Assembly (NCBI RefSeq): GCF_014054725.1
Contig: NZ_CP059563.1
Location: forward strand, 2,011,749 to 2,075,748
DNA length: 64,000 nt
From: Conchiformibius steedae
GTDB taxonomy: Bacteria > Pseudomonadota > Gammaproteobacteria > Burkholderiales > Neisseriaceae
Direction: 5' to 3'
Shown in pieces: positions 50,081-59,382 of the stretch; position 1 is the first letter of the stretch; each line of letters starts with the position of its first letter. The notes below the pieces were generated by a model. The model saw only the letters and a program-made list of their open reading frames with translations. It had not been told where the DNA came from and ran no database searches. The position numbers and the translations under genes are program-made.

Positions 50081-52657
50081 TTATTGGAAATACAAACGCT
50101 CGCCATCCACATCGGCGCGAATGGTGCTGCCTGCGGCGTAACGCCCTTCCAGCAAGGCTTTTGCCAACGGATTTTCCAATTCTGCCTGAATCGCCCGTTT
50201 CAGCGGACGTGCGCCGTACACGGGGTCAAAGCCTGCTTGGGCAATCACATCCAAAGCCGCCGGCGACACTTCCAAGCGCAAATCTTGCGCCGCCAAACGT
50301 TTACGCAGGCTGTTCAGTTGGATTTCGGCAATGCTGCGGATATGCTCGCGTCCCAAGCCGTGGAACACCACCACTTCATCAATGCGGTTAATCAGTTCGG
50401 GGCGGAAATGCGCTTTTACGTCTTCCATTACCGCTTCTTTTACCGCCGCATAATCAGAAGTATCACCCATTGCCTGAATATTTTGGCTGCCGATATTACT
50501 GGTCATCACCACCACCGTGTTTTTAAAGTCCACCGTGCGCCCCTGTCCGTCGGTCAAACGCCCGTCGTCCAGCACTTGCAACAGAATATTAAACACATCG
50601 GGATGGGCTTTTTCCACTTCGTCCAACAAAATCACGCTGTAAGGCTTGCGGCGTACTTGTTCGGTCAGATAACCGCCTTCTTCATAGCCCACATATCCGG
50701 GGGGCGCACCAATCAAACGTGCAATGCTGTGTTTTTCCATGTATTCCGACATATCAATGCGGATTAAATGTTCTTCGCTGTCAAACAAAAAGCCTGCCAG
50801 CGTTTTGCACAACTCGGTTTTGCCCACGCCTGTCGGACCCAAAAACAGGAAGCTGCCGTAAGGTTTGTTCGGGTCGGCCAAACCGCTGCGGCTGCGGCGG
50901 ATGGCATCGGCAACGGCGCGTACCGCTTCGTCCTGCCCCACCACACGTTTGTGCAACACTTCTTCCATTTTCAACAGCTTTTCGCGTTCGCCTTCCATCA
51001 TTTTGGCAACGGGAATGCCCGTCATGCGCGACACGATTTCGGCAATTTCTTCTGCGCCCACTTGGGTGCGGAACAGTTTGTTGGTTTTGCCTTCACTGCC
51101 GCCCTGCTCTGCCGTTTGCAGCTGCTGCATCAATGGCGGCAGTTCGCCGTATTCCAATTCGGAAGCACGGGCAAAATCACCCTGACGTTTCGCCTGCTCG
51201 ATTTTGACTTTCACTTCATCAATTTGCTTTTTCAAATCTGCCGTGCCTGCGGAAACGGCTTTTTCCGCTTTCCAGATTTCGTCCAAATCGGCATATTCTT
51301 TTTGCAGCAAATCAATTTCTTCATCAATCAGTTGCAAACGTTTTTTACTGGCTTCGTCCGTTTCTTTCTCAACGTGCATTTTTTCCATTTTCAACTGAAT
51401 CATGCGGCGGTCGAGTTTGTCCATCTGCTCGGGTTTGGAATCCAGTTCCATTTTGATGCGGCTGGCGGCTTCGTCCACCAAATCAATGGCTTTATCGGGC
51501 AAGAAACGGTCGGTAATATAGCGGTTGGACAATTCCGCCGCCGCCACAATCGCAGGGTCGGTAATGTCCACGCCGTGATGGATTTCATAGCGTTCCTGCA
51601 AACCGCGCAAAATGGCAACGGTGTCTTCTACGCTCGGCTCGCTCACCAACACTTTTTGGAAACGGCGTTCCAAAGCGGCATCTTTTTCAATATATTGGCG
51701 GTACTCGTCCAAAGTAGTCGCGCCAATACAGTGCAGTTCGCCACGCGCCAAAGCGGGTTTCAGCATATTGCCCGCGTCCATCGCGCCGTCTGTTTTACCC
51801 GCACCGACAAGGGTGTGGATTTCATCAATAAAAATCAGTGTGTTGCCATCGTCTTTTGCCAAATCGTTTAACACGGCTTTCAGGCGCTCTTCAAATTCGC
51901 CGCGATATTTCGCACCTGCAATCAATGCCGCCAAATCCAACACCAGCAGACGTTTATTGCGTAAGGATTCAGGTACTTCGCCGTTGACAATCCGTTGCGC
52001 CAAACCTTCCACAATGGCGGTTTTGCCCACGCCCGGTTCGCCAATCAGCACGGGATTGTTTTTGGTGCGGCGTTGCAACACCTGAATGGCGCGGCGGATT
52101 TCGTCATCACGCCCGATTACGGGGTCTAATTTGCCGTTGCGGGCGCGTTCGGTTAAGTCCAAAGTATATTTTTTCAGGGCTTCGCGCTGGTCTTCGGCGT
52201 TGGGGTCTGCCACATTCGCACCGCCGCGCAACTGCTCAATCGCCTGTTCCAAACGCGCAGCCGACACGCCCGCATCGGTCAGCAGCTTGGCAGCCGCATC
52301 TTTGCTTTCCAGCAGCGCGGGGAAAAACAACTCGCTGGCAATATAGCTGTCGCCGCGTTTGGCAGCCGATTTTTCCATTAAGTTAAAAATATTGGACAAG
52401 CTGCGCCCTAAATTCACTTCGCCGCCCTGCCCCGACACACGCGGCAAAGTCTTGACTGCCGCCTGTACATCGGCTTGGATTTGCGCGAGATTGCCACCCG
52501 CATTCACCAGCAATGCGCCCATGCCATTGGCAGGGTCGCCCAACAACACGCTTAACACATGCACAGGCTCAATATAAGCACTGTCGTTTGCCAATGCCAA
52601 GCTGTGTGCTTCTTGCAGGGCTTGTTGCAGTTTGGCGGTTAATTTGTCGTATCGCAT
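50081..52657 (-). CDS. clpB: ATP-dependent chaperone ClpB
   Basis: 858 residues from the ATG six bases after AAGGAG; an ATG directly before it is possible. ClpB rescues aggregated proteins with DnaK. It has the N-terminal Clp_N repeat domain, the first AAA+ module with GEPGVGKTA (near 204), the middle-domain coiled coil (about 410-525) and the second AAA+ with GPTGVGKTE (near 605). Length and domains are standard. A sigma-32-like promoter lies upstream. Confidence 0.97.
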   Translation of the reverse strand: MRYDKLTAKLQQALQEAHSLALANDSAYIEPVHVLSVLLGDPANGMGALLVNAGGNLAQIQADVQAAVKTLPRVSGQGGEVNLGRSLSNIFNLMEKSAAKRGDSYIASELFFPALLESKDAAAKLLTDAGVSAARLEQAIEQLRGGANVADPNAEDQREALKKYTLDLTERARNGKLDPVIGRDDEIRRAIQVLQRRTKNNPVLIGEPGVGKTAIVEGLAQRIVNGEVPESLRNKRLLVLDLAALIAGAKYRGEFEERLKAVLNDLAKDDGNTLIFIDEIHTLVGAGKTDGAMDAGNMLKPALARGELHCIGATTLDEYRQYIEKDAALERRFQKVLVSEPSVEDTVAILRGLQERYEIHHGVDITDPAIVAAAELSNRYITDRFLPDKAIDLVDEAASRIKMELDSKPEQMDKLDRRMIQLKMEKMHVEKETDEASKKRLQLIDEEIDLLQKEYADLDEIWKAEKAVSAGTADLKKQIDEVKVKIEQAKRQGDFARASELEYGELPPLMQQLQTAEQGGSEGKTNKLFRTQVGAEEIAEIVSRMTGIPVAKMMEGEREKLLKMEEVLHKRVVGQDEAVRAVADAIRRSRSGLADPNKPYGSFLFLGPTGVGKTELCKTLAGFLFDSEEHLIRIDMSEYMEKHSIARLIGAPPGYVGYEEGGYLTEQVRRKPYSVILLDEVEKAHPDVFNILLQVLDDGRLTDGQGRTVDFKNTVVVMTSNIGSQNIQAMGDTSDYAAVKEAVMEDVKAHFRPELINRIDEVVVFHGLGREHIRSIAEIQLNSLRKRLAAQDLRLEVSPAALDVIAQAGFDPVYGARPLKRAIQAELENPLAKALLEGRYAAGSTIRADVDGERLYFQ

Positions 52658-52694
52658 CATGCGCTCCTTAAAGTTTGATTATTCTTAAAGCAGG

Positions 52695-52722
52695 ATATAG
52701 GGCGCGTTTGCCGAAAAACAAG
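52695..52722 (-). promoter_or_regulatory. Sigma-32-like heat-shock promoter of clpB
   Basis: On the minus strand CTTGTTT and CCCTATAT lie 13 bases apart, close to the CTTGAAA / CCCCAT-x-T consensus, about 40 bases before clpB. Confidence 0.65.
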
Positions 52723-52848
52723 CCTGTTTTGAATTCTGCCGCAAAGATTGTTTTCAATAAAAACATAATATTAAAAATTTCAAGAGCCAAATACACAATT
52801 TTACTTGGCAAATAGGCAAAAAATCGGTATAGTTTCGCGCTTCAGGAC

Positions 52849-52936
52849 GGAAGCGTGGCAGAGCGGTTTAATGCAGCGGTCTTGAAAACCGTCGTGGGGA
52901 AACCCACCGTGAGTTCGAATCTCACCGCTTCCGCCA
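52849..52936 (+). tRNA. tRNA-Ser (anticodon UGA)
   Basis: An 85-base tRNA with GGAAGCG/CGCTTCC acceptor stem, discriminator G and encoded CCA. The anticodon loop is cttgaaa, giving UGA, which reads UCN serine codons. The long variable arm (GTCGTGGGGAAACCCACC) is typical of type II tRNAs, and GTTCGAATC is the T loop. A TTGGCA / TATAGT pair 16 bases apart lies directly upstream. It is transcribed against clpB and fum. Confidence 0.97.
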
Positions 52937-52964
52937 ACAAACATTTTTAGTCTCCTTGCAAAAA

Positions 52965-52995
52965 ACAGACCTTTAGGGTCTGTTTTTTGTTTTTG
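52965..52995 (+). terminator. tRNA-Ser terminator
   Basis: AAACAGACC pairs with GGTCTGTTT around a four-base loop, followed by TTTGTTTTT on the plus strand, about 30 bases after the tRNA. Confidence 0.85.
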
Positions 52996-53013
52996 GCTGA
53001 TATCCACACAAAC

Positions 53014-53052
53014 AAACTGCCTGAAAAAACTCAATTTTTCAGGCAGTTTTTT
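53014..53052. terminator. Fumarase-side hairpin terminator built from CTGCCTGAA words
   Basis: AAACTGCCTGAAAAA pairs with TTTTTCAGGCAGTTT around six bases, followed by T on both strands. It probably ends the fum transcript from the minus side. Inverted pairs of uptake-like words are often used as terminators in Neisseriaceae. The MITE begins at its right edge. Confidence 0.75.
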
Positions 53053-53217
53053 AGGGCGTGTCCCTATTTGCTTTGCCAAGCGGTTTTTTGAGTAAAAATC
53101 CGTGTATGCAAGGCAAAAATCCGCGCAAGGTTGAACACCTTGCAAGGATTTTTAACGCGGCAGACACGGATTTGTGCCAAAAACACCGCCGCATAAGTAA
53201 ATAGGGACACGCCCTAA
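53051..53217. mobile_element. Palindromic MITE, 167 bases
   Basis: Ends are the inverted repeats TTAGGGCGTGTCCCTATTT and AAATAGGGACACGCCCTAA. Inside are nested inverted repeats (AAATCCGTGT with ACACGGATTT; AAAAATCC with GGATTTTT), so the whole element can fold into one hairpin. No open frame. It lies between the fum stop and the fum terminator. Probably mobilised by an IS5-like or other transposase in trans. Confidence 0.8.
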
Positions 53218-53236
53218 TACATCAATTCAGTACGAT

Positions 53237-54760
53237 TTAATCGCTTACGGGAATAATACCGATTTTCGCCTGCCATTTACGCGGGGCAACGGCATGCACA
53301 GACTGACCTTTGCTGTCCACCGCCACGGTTACAGGCATGTCTTTTACTTCAAACTCGTAAATCGCTTCCATGCCCAAATCTTCAAACGCCACCACTTTCG
53401 CCTGTTTAATCGCTTTGGCAACCAAATAAGCCGAACCGCCCACTGCCATCAGATACACCGCGCCATGTTCGGCAATGGCTTCACACGCCGCTTCGCCGCG
53501 CTCAGATTTGCCAATCATGCCCAACAAGCCTGTTTCCGCCAGCATCTGACGGGTAAATTTGTCCATGCGGGTGGCAGTAGTCGGACCGGCAGGTCCCACC
53601 ACTTCATCGCGCACAGGGTCCACAGGTCCAACGTAATAAATCATTTTATTGCGGAAATCCACAGGCAGCGGTTCGCCCTTGTTCAACATATCCACCATGC
53701 GTTTGTGCGCAGCATCGCGCCCTGTGTAGATTTTGCCGTTCAACAGCAGCACATCGCCCATTTTCCATTGCGCCACATCTTCTTTGGTTAATGTATCCAA
53801 ATTCACGCGAATGCCGTTTTCGGCGTGATAGGTAATATCGGGCCAATCGTCCAAAGACGGAGCTTCCAACTTAACTGGACCGCTACCGTCTAATTCAAAT
53901 TCCACATGGCGCGTGGCAGCGCAGTTGGGAATCATGGCAACGGGTTTGGACGCAGCGTGGGTGGGATAATCCAAGATTTTCACGTCCAACACGGTGGTCA
54001 AACCGCCCAAACCTTGTGCGCCGATGCCCAAAGCATTCACTTTTTCAAACAGTTCCAAACGCAGTTTTTCTACCGTGTTCAGCTCTGCACCCGAAGCGGC
54101 TTTTTCCTGCAATTCGTGAATATCAATATGCGACATCAGCGATTCTTTTGCCAACAACGCCGCTTTTTCGGGCGTGCCGCCGATGCCGATGCCCAAAATC
54201 CCTGGTGGACACCAGCCTGCGCCCATAGTCGGAATGGTTTTCAGCACCCAATCGACAATATTGTCGGACGGATTGAGCATCGCCAGCTTGGATTTGTTTT
54301 CCGAACCGCCGCCTTTTGCCGCGCAAGTCACTTCCACCTTATCGCCTGCCACCAATTCCATATGAATCACGGCGGGGGTATTGTCTTTGGTATTGATGCG
54401 TTTGCCCGCAGGGTCTGCCAACACGGATGCGCGTAACTTATTGTCTTCCCAGTTATACGCACGGCGCACGCCTTCATTTACCATATCCTGCACGGTCATT
54501 TCACTGTCCCAGCGCACGTTCATACCGATTTTTAAAAACACGGTGGCAATGCCCGTGTCTTGGCAAATCGGACGGCGACCTTCGGCACACATACGGCTGT
54601 TTGCCAAAATCTGCGTCATCGCATCACGTGCGGCAGGGTTTTCTTCACGCTCCAGCGCTTTCGCCAATGCTTGAATATAGTCTTTGGGGTGGTAGTAGCT
54701 GATAAACTGAAACGCATCGGTAATGCTTTGGATAAAGTCTTCTTGTTTGATAACGGTCAT
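53237..54760 (-). CDS. fumA: Fumarate hydratase class I
   Basis: 507 residues, standard class I length with fused alpha and beta domains. It interconverts fumarate and malate in the TCA cycle with an oxygen-sensitive [4Fe-4S] cluster. Cys in GRRPICQDTGIATVF (about 65), IPNCAATRHVEF and a further Cys are the cluster ligands. SRPTTATRM-like VGPAGPTTATRMDKFTRQML (about 385-404) is in the C-terminal half. The symbol is given by class; a numbered paralogue cannot be chosen by reading. Confidence 0.95.
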   Translation of the reverse strand: MTVIKQEDFIQSITDAFQFISYYHPKDYIQALAKALEREENPAARDAMTQILANSRMCAEGRRPICQDTGIATVFLKIGMNVRWDSEMTVQDMVNEGVRRAYNWEDNKLRASVLADPAGKRINTKDNTPAVIHMELVAGDKVEVTCAAKGGGSENKSKLAMLNPSDNIVDWVLKTIPTMGAGWCPPGILGIGIGGTPEKAALLAKESLMSHIDIHELQEKAASGAELNTVEKLRLELFEKVNALGIGAQGLGGLTTVLDVKILDYPTHAASKPVAMIPNCAATRHVEFELDGSGPVKLEAPSLDDWPDITYHAENGIRVNLDTLTKEDVAQWKMGDVLLLNGKIYTGRDAAHKRMVDMLNKGEPLPVDFRNKMIYYVGPVDPVRDEVVGPAGPTTATRMDKFTRQMLAETGLLGMIGKSERGEAACEAIAEHGAVYLMAVGGSAYLVAKAIKQAKVVAFEDLGMEAIYEFEVKDMPVTVAVDSKGQSVHAVAPRKWQAKIGIIPVSD

Positions 54761-54893
54761 GGGTGTTCCTTAAAGTGGTTTGTGGTTAAAAAGACGGTTG
54801 CCCGAAAGGAACTATAATAGCGAAAAGTGTTTGCGGGAACAAATTTCGTGATGAAATGCAACATCAAATAATCAGGTGCTTTACCCACAAAAC

Positions 54894-54927
54894 AAAAACC
54901 ACTTTTTAATAAAGTGGTTTTTGCATC
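54894..54927 (-). terminator. rraA terminator
   Basis: AAAAACCACTTT pairs with AAAGTGGTTTTT around a short loop, about 25 bases past the rraA stop. The rest of the 54761-54949 gap has no gene and presumably holds the fum promoter. Confidence 0.8.
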
Positions 54928-54949
54928 AGAAACGGCAAAAGGCAGATGC

Positions 54950-55429
54950 TCAGGCAGTGTGCAACGGTTCGGGCGAAACGACAATGCCGTCCTCATCGCT
55001 ATATAAATAATGCCCTGCAATAAATTCTACCCCGCCAAACGATACGGGCGTATCGGTTTCGCCCGCGCCGTCTTTGGCACTTTTTTTCGGGTTTGTGCCT
55101 AGGGCTTTGATACCGAAATCCATTTCGTTAATGGCAACGCTGTCGCGAATCACACCGAAAATCACCGCACCCGCCCAGCCGTTTTGGGCAGCGGCAGCAG
55201 CAATCATGTCGCCCATCAGTGCGGAAGCACGACTGCCGCCGCCGTCCACCACCAATACTTCGCCGTTTGACGGGGTGTTAGCAAGGGCTTTAACAATGCC
55301 GTTGTCGCGGTGGCAACGCACGGTGCGGATGCGCCCGTGAAACTGTTTTCTGCGCCCAAACTGCTTAAAATCGGTTTCGCAAGAAGGCAAATCGGGAGCA
55401 ATATCCATTAAATCGGCGGTGGCTGTCAT
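54950..55429 (-). CDS. rraA: Ribonuclease E activity regulator RraA
   Basis: 159 residues from MTATADLMDIAPDLPSCETD. The RraA/MenG-like fold shows EVLVVDGGGSRASALMGDMI (about 56-75), the ring-forming core, and VIFGVIRDSVAIN (about 87-99). RraA trimers bind RNase E and reduce its activity, altering mRNA decay. The family also includes aldolases of similar fold; the length and D-x-GG-x-x-x-x-A motif support RraA. Confidence 0.92.
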   Translation of the reverse strand: MTATADLMDIAPDLPSCETDFKQFGRRKQFHGRIRTVRCHRDNGIVKALANTPSNGEVLVVDGGGSRASALMGDMIAAAAAQNGWAGAVIFGVIRDSVAINEMDFGIKALGTNPKKSAKDGAGETDTPVSFGGVEFIAGHYLYSDEDGIVVSPEPLHTA

Positions 55430-55481
55430 GGCAAAACGTCCTGTTGTGGTGGGATAAAAGCAGATTGTAGCACAAAGTAAT

Positions 55482-56330
55482 CTAGGCTTTGCGGTCTTGT
55501 TCGGCAAATTGTGCGGGCGAAAGGGGGGCACGTCCAATCAGTTGGGTAAAATCGTGATGGTCGGCACACGAGCCTTGTTGCAGCAGGGCAATGCTGTCGG
55601 GCGACAAAATGCCGTTACTGGCGTATTTGGCAGCAGGCAACAGCGGGCGCAGACACGCCAAAGGCAGGGGCAACACGGTGGCAGCGGGTTTGCTGTGCAG
55701 GGTTTGGCGGATGGTGTTGAGATAATCTGCCAACGTAAGTGCCTGTGCGCCCGTAGCGGCAATACAAACGGTTGGTTCGGGAATGGTTTGGCATAATGCC
55801 GCCAAACCGTCTGCCACATCCGCTACATGCACGGGCTGAAGCATAAAGTTTCCGCCTGCGGGCAACACCATCACGGGCAAACGCGCCAATTTGATAAACA
55901 TCTCGCAACTGGCACCGCCGCGCCCATACACCACCGAAGGGCGTAATATGGCAGTTGGTAAGCTGTCGGCCACCGCCGCATCGCCGCGCCCTTTGCTGCC
56001 AACAAAGGCAATATCACTACTGGCATCTGCGCCCAAAGCAGAAAGCTGTACCCAATGTTTAACCCCCGCTTGCTGCGCCCATTGTGCCAACTGTTTGGGT
56101 GTGTGGTGATGCACGGTTTCCAACACATCGGCGCGGCGGCTCATCACGCCCACGGCGTTTACCACCACATCGCAGCCGTCTAATACTGCCATTGCATCTG
56201 ATTGTTTGGGTTTAAAAAAATCCACTTCACGGCGTGAGGGTGTGTGGACTTGATGTCCTTGTTGGCGTAATACTGTTACCAGCCGCGAACCGATAAAGCC
56301 GCTGCCGCCTAATACGGTAATGTTTGTCAT
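55482..56330 (-). CDS. NAD(P)-binding atypical SDR (NDUFA9/epimerase-like)
   Basis: 282 residues. An N-terminal NAD(P) motif TVLGGSGFIGSRLV (about 4-18) is followed by the SDR fold with a VYGRGG segment (about 134-139) in place of a typical Tyr-x-x-x-Lys, so it is an atypical short-chain dehydrogenase. These proteins may bind nucleotides in respiratory or redox control. It leads a cluster with a DCC thiol protein, a DUF2269 and a DoxX-like gene, the start overlapping the DCC gene end by four bases. Confidence 0.8.
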   Translation of the reverse strand: MTNITVLGGSGFIGSRLVTVLRQQGHQVHTPSRREVDFFKPKQSDAMAVLDGCDVVVNAVGVMSRRADVLETVHHHTPKQLAQWAQQAGVKHWVQLSALGADASSDIAFVGSKGRGDAAVADSLPTAILRPSVVYGRGGASCEMFIKLARLPVMVLPAGGNFMLQPVHVADVADGLAALCQTIPEPTVCIAATGAQALTLADYLNTIRQTLHSKPAATVLPLPLACLRPLLPAAKYASNGILSPDSIALLQQGSCADHHDFTQLIGRAPLSPAQFAEQDRKA

Positions 56331-56746
56331 GATTTTTTATCCTTTTGTTGTTTAGGGGAAATTTGACACGCGCCGTTTTCGCAGCGTGGATGGGGTAACA
56401 GCCACGCGGGAAAACGGTAGCGGTTACGCGCAAAAATCGGATACAGCCAATCAAAAAACGGTCGCAGCAACGGCAAACCCGTTAAACGAAAAACAAAAAA
56501 ACCATTGCTGACACGGTGCATCAGCCGCAGCGCATCCATGCCGCGCAAAATCTTACCGTCTGCCGTTTTCATGTGGATATACGTTAAAGCATCGGCACGA
56601 CTGATGCCGTAGCTTGCCAGCAAAGCTTCATTGCCTTGCACGGGAACAGCGATAACAGGCTCGCTACAAGCGCGTTCGCTTAATAATGCCATTTCGCGGA
56701 CACACACGGGGCAATCGGCATCGTAAAAAATCTGATGGGCGTTCAT
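56327..56746 (-). CDS. DCC-family thiol-disulfide oxidoreductase-like (DUF393)
   Basis: 139 residues with FYDADCPVCVREM (about 7-19), the D-C-x-x-C motif of the DUF393/DCC family, a thioredoxin-like fold. A C-terminal CENGACQ pair adds two more Cys. It is likely to handle disulfides or quinone-linked redox in the cytoplasm or membrane. It overlaps the SDR gene. Confidence 0.85.
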   Translation of the reverse strand: MNAHQIFYDADCPVCVREMALLSERACSEPVIAVPVQGNEALLASYGISRADALTYIHMKTADGKILRGMDALRLMHRVSNGFFVFRLTGLPLLRPFFDWLYPIFARNRYRFPAWLLPHPRCENGACQISPKQQKDKKS

Positions 56747-56782
56747 ACAATCAATCCTTTGGTTTTTAAAAAATTTTATTCA

Positions 56783-57253
56783 CTAACTGGGTTTCATCAC
56801 CATTAAAAAATACACCACTACCATCGCACAAAACGCGGGATAACCCAAGTATTCCCACCACCGCGCATAACGGTAATACACAGGCGGAACGGCGTTTGCG
56901 CCTGTTTGCCATGCTTCGTCTGCCAGTTTTGCCATTTTTAATTGCAAATACACCACAGGCAACCAGCACGCGCCCGCCACCGCGTACAACAGCAAAGTCA
57001 GCCAAATCCACGTTGCCGACCACGGTACACTCAAATAATGCGCCAGCCACAGCCCCGATAAAGGCTGAAACACCACCGCAGGCGTGGTAAACCACCAATC
57101 CGCCTTAATCACCCATTTAGACACCACCGCTTGCGCCGCCACCGAGCCGCTGCGGTTCGCCCAAAAAAGATAAAACGCCGTGCCAAAGCCCGTTCCCACC
57201 ATCAGCACCGAAGACAAAATATGCAGCGTTTTCACCAGCAAAAAGGTATTCAC
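56783..57253 (-). CDS. DUF2269 membrane protein
   Basis: 156 residues with four membrane helices (about 5-27, 48-68, 78-100, 132-150). The opening LLVKTLHILSSVLMVGTGFGTAFYLF matches the DUF2269 family, which has conserved His and may bind haem or quinone. It is upstream of the DCC gene and downstream of a DoxX-like gene, a grouping that suggests a membrane redox function. Confidence 0.85.
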   Translation of the reverse strand: MNTFLLVKTLHILSSVLMVGTGFGTAFYLFWANRSGSVAAQAVVSKWVIKADWWFTTPAVVFQPLSGLWLAHYLSVPWSATWIWLTLLLYAVAGACWLPVVYLQLKMAKLADEAWQTGANAVPPVYYRYARWWEYLGYPAFCAMVVVYFLMVMKPS

Positions 57254-57257
57254 TTTT

Positions 57258-57631
57258 TTACTCCTTGTTTACACAATATAAAAACCACATCAACGCCATA
57301 ATCGGCAGATTTTTTAAAACAGGCGCAAACGGGTGCAGCCAGAATTCAGGTAATCTTAAGCTAATCAATACGCTATAAACTGCCACCGTTAAGCATTGCG
57401 CCAACCAAAACCATTTGCAGCGGCGCAATCTGCTGAAGCAGCCGATGCCGAAACACACGTCCAGCACCGAAGCTGACAGCAATAGCGGATAGTGCCATTC
57501 GGGTGCGATGCCCATTTGTGCCAGCAATTGCAGCGATTCTGCCTGCGCCCACAGCAGCGGCAATAAACCGCTGCACAGCCACAAGATGCCTAAAGTTGCA
57601 GGCAGGTAGAACGGAATGGTTTTTCGCTCAT
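57258..57631 (-). pseudogene. DoxX-like membrane gene with apparent frameshift near start
   Basis: The downstream frame encodes at least 108 residues with three membrane helices, of the DoxX-like type, but has no good start: upstream it reads IPFYLPATLGILWLCSG without ATG, GTG or well-placed TTG before a stop. An ATG at 57631 begins MSEK in the next frame and runs into a stop. One more A in the five-A run at 57620-57624 would join them as MSEKTIPFYLPATLG. So the gene is frameshifted, phase-variable or has a read error. A TTG start at 57584 would give a shorter protein missing part of the first helix. Confidence 0.6.
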
Positions 57632-57696
57632 TTTATTACCGTATTTTCTGTTAAAACAGAAATAAAAGTTTAAAAAAATTGCCCGATGTTTCGCCG

Positions 57697-57727
57697 CAGC
57701 CTGAAACTGTCAGGCTGCGTATCCGTT
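57697..57727. terminator. Hairpin of uptake-like words after GbsR gene
   Basis: GCAGCCTGA pairs with TCAGGCTGC around five bases, just past the regulator stop on the minus strand. An A/T-rich stretch with seven T follows about 20 bases later, so it is a weak terminator candidate. Confidence 0.5.
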
Positions 57728-57731
57728 TGTA

Positions 57732-58250
57732 TCAGCGCAATAATTTCTGAATGCCTGCGCCCAGTTTTAATACCTTACTCATCACGGTAACGGGCAGGCG
57801 CAGCATTTCATTGGTCCATGCCGTTAAAGTACCGATAAAATCATGGGTTTGCCTAATGCGTTGTTTAGCGGTTTCGTTTTCGTGTGCAAATTCGGGACTG
57901 TCCATCAGCTCTTGCAAAAAATGCAGGGTGGGCTCGATTTCACGGCGTTGGCGCACTTCCACAATGGTGCGGAACAGCGTCCATACATCGGCAGAAGTGG
58001 TAAAGTGGTCGCGGCGGTCGCCCAAAATATGTACGGTTTGCACCAATTGCAGGTTTTGCAATTCTTTGATGCTGTTGGAAACATTGGAACGCGCCACGCC
58101 CAAGGTTTCTACGATTTCATCGGCGGGCAGAGGCTTGCCGATAATGTAAAGCAAGGCATGGATTTGTGCCACAGTGCGGTTTACGCCCCATTTGGTGCCC
58201 ATTTCGCCCCAATGCAGGATAAATTTTTCGGTAACGGGATTCAGCTTCAT
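57732..58250 (-). CDS. GbsR/MarR-family transcriptional regulator
   Basis: 172 residues with a winged helix: KWGVNRTVAQIHALLYIIGKP (about 20-41) and ADEIVETLGVARSNVSNSIKEL (about 43-64). This is the GbsR subgroup, often linked to membrane or stress genes. AAGGAATTTTTG precedes the ATG. The C-terminal half is helical. The ribosome site lies at the edge of a structured repeat, so its expression may depend on that leader. Confidence 0.85.
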   Translation of the reverse strand: MKLNPVTEKFILHWGEMGTKWGVNRTVAQIHALLYIIGKPLPADEIVETLGVARSNVSNSIKELQNLQLVQTVHILGDRRDHFTTSADVWTLFRTIVEVRQRREIEPTLHFLQELMDSPEFAHENETAKQRIRQTHDFIGTLTAWTNEMLRLPVTVMSKVLKLGAGIQKLLR

Positions 58251-58254
58251 CAAA

Positions 58255-58390
58255 AATTCCTTTTCAGTTTGAAACCCTGTCGTTTATGGCGATAAAATAA
58301 GCTTTTGTTTGGACGGGGTGTAGCCCCGTCCGAATCAGGGCAACGCATAGGGCTGGGCTTGATGCGCAGCCATGTGTGTTGAAACATAAT
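58255..58390. repeat. Three-hairpin dispersed repeat, copy B
   Basis: Related to copy A at 10629-10765 in the same orientation and the same relation to a downstream minus-strand start codon. Hairpin 2 is perfect here: GGACGGGG with CCCCGTCC. Hairpin 1 keeps pairing by G-U pairs where copy A has G-C or A-U, which suggests selection on RNA or single-stranded DNA structure. Between it and apaH (58391-58516) I see no gene. Confidence 0.75.
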
Positions 58391-58516
58391 GTGGCGCACT
58401 TTAAACCTGTCTTTTATTTCTGTCAAGAGTGAAATTAAAAAATGTGCGTGGCTCATCTGCCCCCTAGCTGGGGCAACGGTGTTAAAATAAACGCGTTGAT
58501 TTTTGACGGGTGGGCT

Positions 58517-59347
58517 ATGGCACATTATGCAATCGGCGATTTGCAGGGTTGTTACGACCAACTGCTTGCTTTGCTGGATAAAATAGGCTTTAACCACGGC
58601 AGCGATACGCTGTGGCTGACGGGTGATTTGGTCAATCGTGGTCCGAAGTCTTTGGAATGCCTACAATTTGCCATGCGGCACGAAAGCAGTGTGTGCACGG
58701 TATTGGGGAATCACGACCTACATTTGCTCGCCATTGGCTATGGCAGCGGTAAATTAAAGAAAAAAGATACGCTTGCGCCAATTTTGCAGCATCAGGATTT
58801 TATTAAAATGCGCGATTGGCTGCGGGCGCAACCTTTGCTGCTGCAAAACGATAGCCATGTGATGACCCATGCGGGGGTGTTGCCGCAGTGGTCGTTTGAC
58901 GATGCGGCGGCGCGGGCTGCGGAATTGGAAGCGGTGTTGCAAAGTGATGATGCGGAAACCTTTTTCGCGCAAATGTATGGCAATCTGCCCGATACTTGGC
59001 ACGATGGTTTACAAGGTATGGAACGCATGCGCATGATTTGCAATGTGTTTACCCGAATGCGGGTGCTGACTTTGGATAAGCGTTTGGATTTGGATTTTAA
59101 ATCCAGTTATGCGGATATACCTGCCAATCGCTGCGCGTGGTTTGATGCGCCGCGCCCCTTGCATCAGGGGCGGAAGATTGTGTTCGGGCATTGGTCGGCG
59201 CTGGGTTTGCGTGATGAACAGGGTGTTTTGGCGTTGGATACGGGCGCATTGTGGGGTGGCAGGCTGACGGCGGCGGATTTAAGCAATCACCAAATCTACA
59301 GCGTGGCGGGTTTGCCTGACGGCGATTGGCGCACGCATTCCAATTAA
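58517..59347 (+). CDS. apaH: Symmetrical bis(5'-nucleosyl)-tetraphosphatase
   Basis: 276 residues from [16 protein letters not shown]. ApaH splits Ap4A into two ADP and removes Np4 caps from RNA. The metal motifs GDLQGC (about 7-12), TGDLVNRGP (about 36-44), [10 protein letters not shown] (about 64-73), and THAGVLPQW and FGHWSALG are all present. Normal length. It is followed by pgk after 35 bases. Confidence 0.95.
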   Translation: MAHYAIGDLQGCYDQLLALLDKIGFNHGSDTLWLTGDLVNRGPKSLECLQFAMRHESSVCTVLGNHDLHLLAIGYGSGKLKKKDTLAPILQHQDFIKMRDWLRAQPLLLQNDSHVMTHAGVLPQWSFDDAAARAAELEAVLQSDDAETFFAQMYGNLPDTWHDGLQGMERMRMICNVFTRMRVLTLDKRLDLDFKSSYADIPANRCAWFDAPRPLHQGRKIVFGHWSALGLRDEQGVLALDTGALWGGRLTAADLSNHQIYSVAGLPDGDWRTHSN

Positions 59348-59382
59348 TTTTTCCCAATATTTCAAAGCAAAAAGGAACAAAA

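Noticed and set aside
50768-51871. Long plus-strand open frame (367 codons) opposite clpB
   Set aside because: Phe/Cys/His-rich composition mirrors the conserved clpB coding strand; no independent support.
54950-55429. Menaquinone methyltransferase (MenG) for the RraA gene
   Set aside because: The historical MenG name for this fold is incorrect; the sequence fits RraA and has no methyltransferase motif.
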